NCBI GenBank assembly: GCA_938010745.1
Contig: CALLVF010000052.1
Span: 1-14,648, forward strand
Origin: an uncultured Patescibacteria group bacterium
GTDB lineage: Bacteria > Patescibacteriota > Microgenomatia > UBA1406 > GWC2-37-13
Length of the DNA stretch: 14,648 nucleotides
Reading direction: 5' to 3'
In this document: in pieces, positions 1 to 5,568 of the stretch
Layout: each line of letters starts with the position of its first letter
How positions within the stretch are numbered: position 1 is the first letter of the stretch
Notes under the pieces: generated by a model
What the model saw: the letters and a program-made list of their open reading frames with translations, nothing else
Databases searched by the model: none
What the model was told of the DNA's origin: nothing
Translations under genes and position numbers: made by a program

Positions 1-104
1 GCACCAGCACGCCCAGCAGCGCGACGCCCAACAGCAACGCCGCCCCTACGGGCAACCCGAACCCCGTCGCCACATCGCCCACGAGCCACGCCACTTCAAC
101 GGAG
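1..104 (-). other. GC-rich foreign end segment with partial membrane-protein coding; probable chimeric join
   Basis: 71 of the first 100 bases are G or C, against roughly a quarter or less in the sequence that follows. The change is abrupt, at about 95-106. One minus-strand frame is open from about 104 to the left edge, and 30 of its 34 codons end in G or C, which is the pattern of a real high-GC gene. The translation is hydrophobic and Gly/Ala/Val/Leu-rich (for example VGAALLLGVALLGVLV), so it looks like a membrane segment. The other two minus-strand frames contain stops. I infer a fragment of a different organism's gene joined to this contig by misassembly. A real recent transfer is less likely because no mobile-element ends are visible. 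A faint likeness to transporter C-termini is too weak to name a family. Confidence 0.7.
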
Positions 105-2117
105 ATTTTTAAGGGCATATCTTAATATAGCAAATAATAATAAAGTGTTAATCAACTCACCAGTAACAGTAATCCACGATGAAGCAACATAACTAAAACG
201 AGGAATTAAAAAATAATTGCCGAGAAAATTATAAATTAATTGAAAAGCGAAAACAAATATTACAACTTTTTCTTTTTTTAAACTGTAAAGACTATTTAAG
301 GCAACTGATTTCAAAAGAATAAATGGGAGTGCAAAAATTATTATTTTTAAAGGAATAGTTGCCTTCAAGTAATCATATTTAAAAATGAAGGGCAGTAAAA
401 TTGGTGAAAAAAAATAAACTCCAACAGCTATTGAAAAACCAATAAAAAAAAGCATAAATATATCTTTTTTTATTTTACTTTTAAAAAGACTCATATTTTC
501 TTTAGCTAATTTGGAAAATATTGGCATTGATGAAACATTGTAGGATGCAGCAATAAAAAGTAGAGCATCCAAAAATTTATAAGCTGATGAGTATATACCA
601 ACAGCCGCATCTCCTTTAATCTTGTTTAATAAAATAACATCAATTTTTGAGTAAAAGGAAGCTAATAAAGAAATAGTTAAAAAAATAACTGATTTGCTAA
701 TAATCGCCAACCATGATTTAAGATTAACTACCAATTTAATATCACCAATTTCTTTTTTTATTAAATACAAGCAAACAATACCATAAATAGAATAAATTAA
801 AAATATTACTATAAATACAGAATAAATATTTTTTGTCAACAAAACCAAAAGAACGGTTAGAATAACCAGCTTTATTTGAAAAAATAATGAAATAAAGGAA
901 GCGATATATGCTTTTTCTTTTATGGAAGTAAAAATTAAAAAGCTTCCCGAGATACTGTTTGAAAGAATAACCGTTGCAGTCAAAAAAATGGGTAAATATA
1001 AAGTTTTTTGGTAAGGAAAAATAAACATTGTTAAAATGGTAATTACTGTGGAAAAAAATCCTAAAAAAATTCGAAGATTAAAAAGATCAAGATGTCTCTT
1101 ATTGTTTTTTTGCTCCAGATGAACCAAACCATAAGTGGTTGTACCGGCATCAATCAATGGTTGAAATAAACCAATATGTGTCCAAGCCAAGGTATAAAGA
1201 GCATATGTTGATGGAGGAAAAAATCGAATGAGCACTAAAAACATAAAAAAATGAAGTATTTTGTTGATAACTGAGGAGAAATTTAAGCTAAAAAAATTAA
1301 GATAAAACGGCCTTTTAATAATTTCCTCATAAATTGTTTTCGGGCTTCTCAAAAGATCTCTCACTTTTTGTTTTAAACTGCCATACTTTAGCAAAAACTT
1401 CAGTCGATTTTTAAATAGATAAAAATTTTTTTTATGATTTACCTTTCCTGCCTCAAAATGATCATAAATTAAAGATGAATCAATCCCTATTTTAAAGCCA
1501 GCTTTTTTTGCACGCCAGCAATAATCAACATCCTCATAATACATAAAATAACCTTCATCAAAATAACCGATTTTTTCAATCACTTCTCTTTTAATAAACA
1601 TTAGTGAACCGGAAACAAAATCTGTTTCAAAAAATCGCGCCGGTGGTTTTTTATCTATTAAACCACCGCTTAATCGCCATTTATCAATTTCACCACCATA
1701 ATAAATTTTTTTATCTTGCCTTAAAGCAAAACCCAAAATATCAAATTTTTTTAATCCTTGAAGAAAGTTTTTATTTTGAAAATCAACAAATGAAATATCT
1801 GGATTAGCAACCATTAAAATTTGACAACTATCTTTAATTGCCTTTTTTATCCCAATATTGACTCCTCCAGCATAACCCAAGTTATTTTTAGTGTTATCAA
1901 CAAAATATATTTTGTAATTTTTAAGTAGCAAGTTTTTAACTTCTTTTGTTAATCGTTTTAAATCACTACGAGGTGTTTTGTAAAGGACAAAAATAAAGGC
2001 TATTTTTTTACTATTAAAGTATTCTTTTCTATTTTCCCTAATTATTCTTTTTTCATTCCCGCTAAGACGGTAATCCACTCGATCGTTAAATTTTTTAATA
2101 TTCTCGTGATTTTTCAT
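96..2117 (-). CDS. Fused family 2 glycosyltransferase and Wzx-like polysaccharide flippase
   Basis: A single 673-residue frame carries two domains. Residues about 39-245 are a GT2 domain of the rhamnosyltransferase type: FIFVLYKT at the first strand, NNLGYAGGVN near 78-87, ANPDISF (104-110) as the metal and sugar-nucleotide motif, VSGSLMFIKR (168-177), and YYEDVDYCWRAKKAG (193-207) holding the likely catalytic acid pair. Residues about 276-673 are a multi-pass membrane domain of the polysaccharide biosynthesis/Wzx (MOP) type with about a dozen hydrophobic segments. The expected role is to add a sugar to a lipid-linked glycan and flip it across the membrane; that coupling is inferred. The start is ATG with a weak AGAAG upstream, and an in-frame TAA lies upstream. 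The stop codon lies at the GC-rich junction, so the true last residues may be missing. Usually these are two separate proteins. Confidence 0.85.
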   Translation of the reverse strand: MKNHENIKKFNDRVDYRLSGNEKRIIRENRKEYFNSKKIAFIFVLYKTPRSDLKRLTKEVKNLLLKNYKIYFVDNTKNNLGYAGGVNIGIKKAIKDSCQILMVANPDISFVDFQNKNFLQGLKKFDILGFALRQDKKIYYGGEIDKWRLSGGLIDKKPPARFFETDFVSGSLMFIKREVIEKIGYFDEGYFMYYEDVDYCWRAKKAGFKIGIDSSLIYDHFEAGKVNHKKNFYLFKNRLKFLLKYGSLKQKVRDLLRSPKTIYEEIIKRPFYLNFFSLNFSSVINKILHFFMFLVLIRFFPPSTYALYTLAWTHIGLFQPLIDAGTTTYGLVHLEQKNNKRHLDLFNLRIFLGFFSTVITILTMFIFPYQKTLYLPIFLTATVILSNSISGSFLIFTSIKEKAYIASFISLFFQIKLVILTVLLVLLTKNIYSVFIVIFLIYSIYGIVCLYLIKKEIGDIKLVVNLKSWLAIISKSVIFLTISLLASFYSKIDVILLNKIKGDAAVGIYSSAYKFLDALLFIAASYNVSSMPIFSKLAKENMSLFKSKIKKDIFMLFFIGFSIAVGVYFFSPILLPFIFKYDYLKATIPLKIIIFALPFILLKSVALNSLYSLKKEKVVIFVFAFQLIYNFLGNYFLIPRFSYVASSWITVTGELINTLLLFAILRYALKNLR

Positions 2118-2253
2118 ATAAATCTTCTTATTGATGATTTTTTGGCATCCTTAAATCCCGAAGGCTTTCCTACTTTTTGTTTCGTTTTTATTTTCTTGCT
2201 AGCGATTCAAAATTTTTAAAGAGTCGCGTTTTTATTAACTAAACTGTAAACAA

Positions 2254-3087
2254 TTATTTTTTATATTTTACTCTTTTTAAACTTCGAAAACCTACTTTCT
2301 CTAGGTTAATATAAAAAAAATTACGCTTTAATTTAAATATAAACAAAAAGAAGTATGTTAAAAACTCCATATAGGCAAAACCTAAATCTAAAGGAATTCT
2401 AAACAATCCATCTTTGTAACCTTTATCTTCAATAAACCTTGCCCAAAACATATGAAGTGGGTAAAAAAAAATTTTTTTTAAGGAACTTTTTTCACCTCTT
2501 TTCAACTTTTGTTTCGCTTCGCGTCTCGCATATTCGGTAAATTTTTCAATCATTTGAGGCAAACTTCGATAAGAATGGTGAATAATTTTGGCTTTTAAAT
2601 AACCAATCTTTCCTTTTTTTATAAAATACTTATGATGAACAATTGCTGGTTTAATATCAACTGAATCTTTTTTAAATAAACGGAGCATCTTATAATTTTC
2701 CCCACCATACATAACGGGTCGGCCCAAAAAATAATTTTGAAATGGAATATAAAACCCTGTGTATTTTTGCAACATCGAGTATCTTACATCTAATATCTTT
2801 TTTATTTCTCTTTTTAACTTTGAAGATAAATATTCATCTGAATCTAAAACTAAAATCCACTCGCCTTGGCATTTATTTAATCCTAACTTTGCTTGTTTTC
2901 CTAAGTCTTTTCCTTTATAAAAAAAAACTTTTGACTGATATTCCTTAGCAATGGTAATAGTTTTATCTGAAGAATAATTATCAACTATAACTATTTCATC
3001 AACTAAATTTTTTACTGAATATAACGTTTTTTCAATTGTTTTTTCCCCATTTTTTGTTATCATCAGCAGTGATAAATAAACTTTCAT
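2254..3087 (-). CDS. Family 2 glycosyltransferase, WaaE/KdtX-like
   Basis: This 277-residue protein opens directly with a GT-A fold: LSLLMITKNGEKTIEKTL at 5-22, IVIVDNYSSDKT at 32-43 with the nucleotide-binding Asp36, and WILVLDSDEYL at 77-87 with the metal-binding DSD (82-84). IIHHSYRSL (168-176) followed by a basic helix is typical of the group related to the lipopolysaccharide core beta-1,4-glucosyltransferase WaaE/KdtX. The C-terminus (about 215-260) has hydrophobic stretches and basic residues and may lie on the membrane. It presumably transfers a hexose to a cell-surface glycan or lipid on the cytoplasmic face. The substrate cannot be read from sequence, and a Gram-negative core LPS is not implied. 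It lies 136 bases upstream of the glycosyltransferase-flippase gene on the same strand, so the two probably serve the same surface polymer. Confidence 0.88.
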   Translation of the reverse strand: MKVYLSLLMITKNGEKTIEKTLYSVKNLVDEIVIVDNYSSDKTITIAKEYQSKVFFYKGKDLGKQAKLGLNKCQGEWILVLDSDEYLSSKLKREIKKILDVRYSMLQKYTGFYIPFQNYFLGRPVMYGGENYKMLRLFKKDSVDIKPAIVHHKYFIKKGKIGYLKAKIIHHSYRSLPQMIEKFTEYARREAKQKLKRGEKSSLKKIFFYPLHMFWARFIEDKGYKDGLFRIPLDLGFAYMEFLTYFFLFIFKLKRNFFYINLEKVGFRSLKRVKYKK

Positions 3088-3094
3088 ATTTAAA

Positions 3095-3100
3095 ATTATA
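3095..3100 (-). promoter_or_regulatory. Candidate -10 box (TATAAT) for the WaaE-like glycosyltransferase gene
   Basis: On the minus strand an exact TATAAT ends 7 bases before the ATG at 3087. Normal spacing would place the transcription start one base before the ATG, so the mRNA would be essentially leaderless. No convincing -35 hexamer is seen 17 bases upstream. In such A+T-rich sequence a chance match is possible. Confidence 0.35.
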
Positions 3101-3103
3101 CAT

Positions 3104-3609
3104 TAGTGAAGTTATTATTATTTTATCTTTAAACCAACTAAAATAAATCATCACAAAAATTAAATAAAAGTTGCCATCTTAAACTGTAAAATCTGGTAAG
3201 TGTTGTTAATAAATAAATAGTAATAAATCGATATTTTAGTTTTTATTTTTTGGATATTTTTTATAATCATTAAACAAAAATGAAATATTGTTATTCAAAT
3301 AAGTGTTGTAATTTGTTAATCTCTAAAAAGTTATTTAGTAATGTTTAAAATGTAGAGCTTGAATTCATATGATTTAAATATTTTAAAATAAAATAATTAA
3401 GCGAGAAAATATAATATTTTTAAGATTGCAGTAATTTCTATTATTAATTTATTATTACCAATTTTTGAATTTATTCAAATATCATAAAATTTAAACATTT
3501 GAATCATTATTTCTTCCTAGGGCAAAAATTAAAACAAGTAAATTTTATAATTTTCTAATTATCCTAAAGAAATATCTAATTATTGTATTTCTACAACTGT
3601 TTAAGTAGT
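3104..3609. other. Gene-free, extremely A+T-rich intergenic stretch
   Basis: No reading frame of credible length or codon pattern is present on either strand. Three 60-base lines taken from it contain 12, 7 and 10 G or C, lower than the genes around it. It holds a short palindrome at 3464-3479, a 10-base direct repeat (taagtgttgt at 3197-3206 and 3300-3309) and an 11-base repeat (ttattcaaata, starting at 3291 and 3471). I see no tRNA, riboswitch-like structure or strong terminator in it. It could be decayed sequence, a regulatory region or an unrecognised RNA; the sequence alone does not decide. Confidence 0.6.
3464..3479. repeat. Short palindrome: 6-base arms, 4-base loop
   Basis: TTTGAA and TTCAAA flank TTTA inside the long gene-free stretch. 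Related attcaaat/atttgaat words recur nearby (around 3291 and 3498). It could be an operator-like site or chance in A+T-rich DNA. It is not GC-rich enough to be a convincing terminator. Confidence 0.25.
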
Positions 3610-3630
3610 AAAACTTTATTTGTTATAAAG
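3610..3630 (-). terminator. Weak hairpin plus short U run immediately after tRNA-Val
   Basis: Directly after the tRNA discriminator base, the minus strand reads CTTTAT, AACAA, ATAAAG and then TTTT. The arms are perfect 6-base complements with a 5-base loop. The stem is nearly all A-T and the U run is short, so termination would be weak. It may instead mark the 3' trailer. Confidence 0.3.
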
Positions 3631-3703
3631 TGGTCGCTGGGGGACTTGAACCCTCAACCTCTTCGATGTGAACGAAGTGCTCTAACCATTGAGCTAAGCG
3701 ACC
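3631..3703 (-). tRNA. tRNA-Val, anticodon CAC
   Basis: The minus strand folds into a complete 73-nucleotide cloverleaf. The acceptor stem GGTCGCT/AGCGACC is perfect, with U8, a D arm GCTC/GAGC with an 8-base loop containing GG, and an anticodon stem CTTCG/CGAAG around TTCACAT, giving anticodon CAC (codon GUG). The variable loop is 5 bases and the T loop is TTCAAGT. The T stem GAGGG/CCCCC has one A-C mismatch at 50-64. The discriminator is A, and CCA is not encoded because CTT follows, so CCA must be added after transcription. It is divergent from lepB, 52 bases away. Confidence 0.96.
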
Positions 3704-3737
3704 AAATTAAAAAAGTACTTTTAATATTTATTATTCT

Positions 3738-3743
3738 ATTATA
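3738..3743 (-). promoter_or_regulatory. Candidate -10 box for tRNA-Val
   Basis: An exact TATAAT on the minus strand lies 34 bases before the tRNA 5' end and would give a leader of about 27 bases removed by RNase P. No good -35 is visible at normal spacing. It overlaps the proposed lepB -10 box on the other strand, so the 52-base gap would be a compact divergent promoter. Confidence 0.35.
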
Positions 3744-3747
3744 CAAT
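3742..3747 (+). promoter_or_regulatory. Candidate -10 box (TACAAT) for lepB
   Basis: TACAAT, one change from the consensus, ends 8 bases before the lepB ATG. A start 7 bases downstream would leave about 2 bases of leader. No Shine-Dalgarno sequence precedes the ATG, which fits leaderless translation. No clear -35 is seen. Confidence 0.3.
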
Positions 3748-3755
3748 AAATCTTT

Positions 3756-4325
3756 ATGAGACTAATCAAAGCAGTGATTGATTTTGTCATGGATATTTTA
3801 GAGACAATCGTTTTCGTTGGGTCTTTATTTATCGTCGTATATCTTTTTATTCTAACACCCAATCAAGTTAAAGGCGCCTCCATGGAGCCTACATTTCACA
3901 CGGGAGATTACATTCTAACTAGCCGGATTACCTACAAATTTAGAAGACCTCAAAGAGGTGATATTGTAGTTTTCAAATCACCTAAAAATCCTGACATAGA
4001 ATATATTAAAAGAGTTATTGGACTTCCTGGAGATAAAATTTTAATTGAAAATGGAGAAGTTTTTGTAAATGGAATAAAAATTGAAGAAAATTATATATCT
4101 GCTAGAACTAACCTTTGGGAAGGTGGTTATGTTAAAGATGGGATACCAGTTATAATCCCAAATGACTATATTTTTGTTATGGGGGACAACCGTCCTCGAT
4201 CTTCAGATTCAAGAGAATTTGGCCCTATTCCAATATCTTCTGTTATTGGCCAAGTTTTTTTCAGATACTTCCCTCCACAAGTCGCTGGGATTATTTCCAA
4301 TCCCCTTCCTTCTTCACTCCATTAA
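3756..4325 (+). CDS. lepB: Signal peptidase I
   Basis: This 189-residue membrane serine protease removes signal peptides from secreted proteins on the outer face of the cytoplasmic membrane. One N-terminal membrane anchor (about 14-34) is followed by the S26 signature: GASMEPTF with catalytic Ser42, RGDIVVF (67-73), YIKRVIGLPGD with the general-base Lys85, and MGDNRPRSSDSREFGPI, the box E region. All key residues are present, and the length matches the short single-anchor form common in Gram-positive bacteria and in reduced genomes. The ATG is the first in-frame start after the divergent tRNA promoter region, and no ribosome-binding site precedes it. The last 12 bases overlap the end of the convergent ParB-like gene, leaving no room for a terminator between them. 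Confidence 0.97.
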   Translation: MRLIKAVIDFVMDILETIVFVGSLFIVVYLFILTPNQVKGASMEPTFHTGDYILTSRITYKFRRPQRGDIVVFKSPKNPDIEYIKRVIGLPGDKILIENGEVFVNGIKIEENYISARTNLWEGGYVKDGIPVIIPNDYIFVMGDNRPRSSDSREFGPIPISSVIGQVFFRYFPPQVAGIISNPLPSSLH

Positions 4326-4856
4326 CTTTTCTAGTATTTTTTTAATTCTTTCACTGGTTTGTTTTAGATCCCCTTTTATTTCAATGATTAATTTACTTCT
4401 TATTCGCGTTTGAATTAATTTAAAGTTATTCACCAACCATTTATTTTTTAACTTCTCTATTATTTTTACTAATTCTTTTTCTTGCAAAGGATTACCTCTT
4501 GTTTTTGTATTATGAATAATTTTTCGCACTTCTTCTTCAGTTGAAGCAACCGTTAAATTTTCAGCTAAAACTTTTTCGTATAAAGAAACTATCTTTTCGT
4601 TGTTCTTAATCCGAGAGATAACAAACAAATGACTTAAAGAAATTAATTTTGAATAATAACCATCAATCACTATTAATGGTAATCTATTTAGCCGAAGTAA
4701 ATGGCAAATGTAAGATGGTTTGATATTTAACTGCCTCGATATATCTATGATTCTCAGTTGTTTATCTTTTTTAAGATATTCTATTAATTTGGCTTTGGTT
4801 AAAAAATCTTTTTCTTCTTTTATTTGTAAAAAAATTTTTTCAGTTTCTTTATCCAT
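4314..4856 (-). CDS. ParB-like helix-turn-helix protein lacking the N-terminal CTPase domain
   Basis: This 180-residue protein resembles the central and C-terminal parts of ParB/Spo0J. Residues about 20-60 hold a helix-turn-helix (IIDISRQLNIKPSYICHLLR, then LNRLP), matching the ParB DNA-binding helices. Residues about 71-114 match the following ParB segment (LISLSHLFVISRI, then LTVASTEEEVRKI, compared with the usual gHaraLl and LSVRqtEelv). The end (about 147-179, KLIIEIKGDLKQTSERIKKI) resembles the C-terminal dimerisation strand and helix. The N-terminal CTP-binding/nuclease-like domain with its GxxRxxA box is absent, so it probably cannot form the sliding CTP clamp. It may be a transcription factor or nucleoid-binding protein. 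No parA is visible. It lies 23 bases after rpmA and is likely co-transcribed with it. The family call is by motif; the function is unknown. Confidence 0.75.
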   Translation of the reverse strand: MDKETEKIFLQIKEEKDFLTKAKLIEYLKKDKQLRIIDISRQLNIKPSYICHLLRLNRLPLIVIDGYYSKLISLSHLFVISRIKNNEKIVSLYEKVLAENLTVASTEEEVRKIIHNTKTRGNPLQEKELVKIIEKLKNKWLVNNFKLIQTRIRSKLIIEIKGDLKQTSERIKKILEKLME

Positions 4857-4879
4857 GTGTTAATATAAAAGTATTTGTC

Positions 4880-5140
4880 TTACCTTTCTTGCTTACTAAC
4901 TACTTTTACATATTTCTCACCTCTTTTTTGAAAAAATTTTACTATACCTTCTTTCACAGCCAAGACTGAATAATCACGAGATAAAATTGTCCCATCTGCG
5001 GCATTAATTTTAGTACCACGCTGACGGATAATTATATATCCAGGGTAAACTCTTTCCCCATCATAAACTTTAACACCTAGTCTTTTTCCTTTAGAATCAC
5101 GATTACCTTTTGCTGCTTTTTGAGCTTTTGTATGTGCCAT
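4880..5140 (-). CDS. rpmA: 50S ribosomal protein L27
   Basis: L27 of 86 residues. It sits on the large subunit with its N-terminus near the peptidyl-transferase centre. Family landmarks are the MAHTKA start, RDSKGKRLGVKVY (14-26), IIIRQRGTK and the closing beta strands (SVLAVKEGIVKFF). I chose the ATG giving MAH because this is the invariant family start. A TTG 30 bases upstream would add ten residues (MKNLFFDFIY) with no family support. Two N-terminal details are unusual: the conserved GG at 7-8 is QK, and the NG before RDS appears as GN. No Shine-Dalgarno precedes the start. It lies 68 bases after rplU in the usual rplU-rpmA pair, but is followed by a ParB-like gene rather than obg. Confidence 0.96.
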   Translation of the reverse strand: MAHTKAQKAAKGNRDSKGKRLGVKVYDGERVYPGYIIIRQRGTKINAADGTILSRDYSVLAVKEGIVKFFQKRGEKYVKVVSKQER

Positions 5141-5208
5141 ATAAATAAAATCAAAAAATAAATTCTTCAACAGAAAGTTTTATTTGTTCAAGTATAGTTT
5201 ACACGCCT

Positions 5209-5526
5209 TTAGCCATCAATTTTAATTATCTTTAATTTTGTCAATTGTGAACGAAAACCTTTCACTTTTCTATACCTTACTTTTGCTTTGAATCTAGCAA
5301 CTCTAATTTTATAACCTTTGGCGTGAGCCAAAATTTCTGCTTGCACTTTCTCCGATAAACTTGGATTCCCCAATTTAAGAAATTTTCCGTTTTCATCAAA
5401 TACTGCTAGAGTCTCTAAGCTTAACTTTTCTTTTTCAGGTAAATTAATTTTATCAACAGTAATCACATCGTTTTCTTTTACTAAGTACTGTTTTCCTCCT
5501 GATTTTATAATTGCTATGTATGCCAT
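5209..5526 (-). CDS. rplU: 50S ribosomal protein L21
   Basis: L21 of 105 residues, a large-subunit 23S rRNA-binding protein. The family pattern is clear: YIAIIKSGGKQYLV at 3-16, DVITVDKINLPE, the central GNPSLSEKVQAEI, and the basic RNA-binding tail with RFKAKVRYRKVKGFRSQLTKLKI. The length is normal. The ATG sits right behind two TATAAT boxes, so the leader is at most a few bases. It is 19 bases downstream of the rodA stop and forms the usual pair with rpmA. It is probably transcribed both by read-through from rodA and from its own promoter. Confidence 0.97.
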   Translation of the reverse strand: MAYIAIIKSGGKQYLVKENDVITVDKINLPEKEKLSLETLAVFDENGKFLKLGNPSLSEKVQAEILAHAKGYKIRVARFKAKVRYRKVKGFRSQLTKLKIIKIDG

Positions 5527-5532
5527 GTGTAT

Positions 5533-5568
5533 ATTATAAATTATATCATGGAATTAAAGCAAATCCAA
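5533..5568 (-). promoter_or_regulatory. Promoter of rplU: extended -10 with a second overlapping TATAAT
   Basis: On the minus strand TTGGAT (5563-5568) is followed 17 bases later by TATAAT (5540-5545), preceded by TG at the extended -10 position (TGATATAAT). The TGA of this motif is also the rodA stop codon. Transcription would start near 5533, about 6 bases before the rplU ATG. A second TATAAT at 5533-5538 would start exactly at the ATG. Either case gives a leaderless or nearly leaderless ribosomal-protein mRNA. Confidence 0.5.

Noticed and set aside
2118..2253. Terminator between the two glycosyltransferase genes
   Set aside because: The only hairpin I found (CCTT/AAGG around CGGGATTT) has four base pairs and no clean T run on the right side, so it is too weak to call.
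3280..3348. 22-residue cysteine-containing frame (MKYCYSNKCC...) in the gene-free stretch
   Set aside because: It has no ribosome-binding site, promoter or recognisable pattern, and this length is expected by chance in A+T-rich sequence.
5141..5170. Upstream TTG start for rpmA adding ten residues
   Set aside because: The added residues have no L27 resemblance and the invariant MAH start follows. It also does not look like the cleaved N-terminal extension of some Firmicutes L27.
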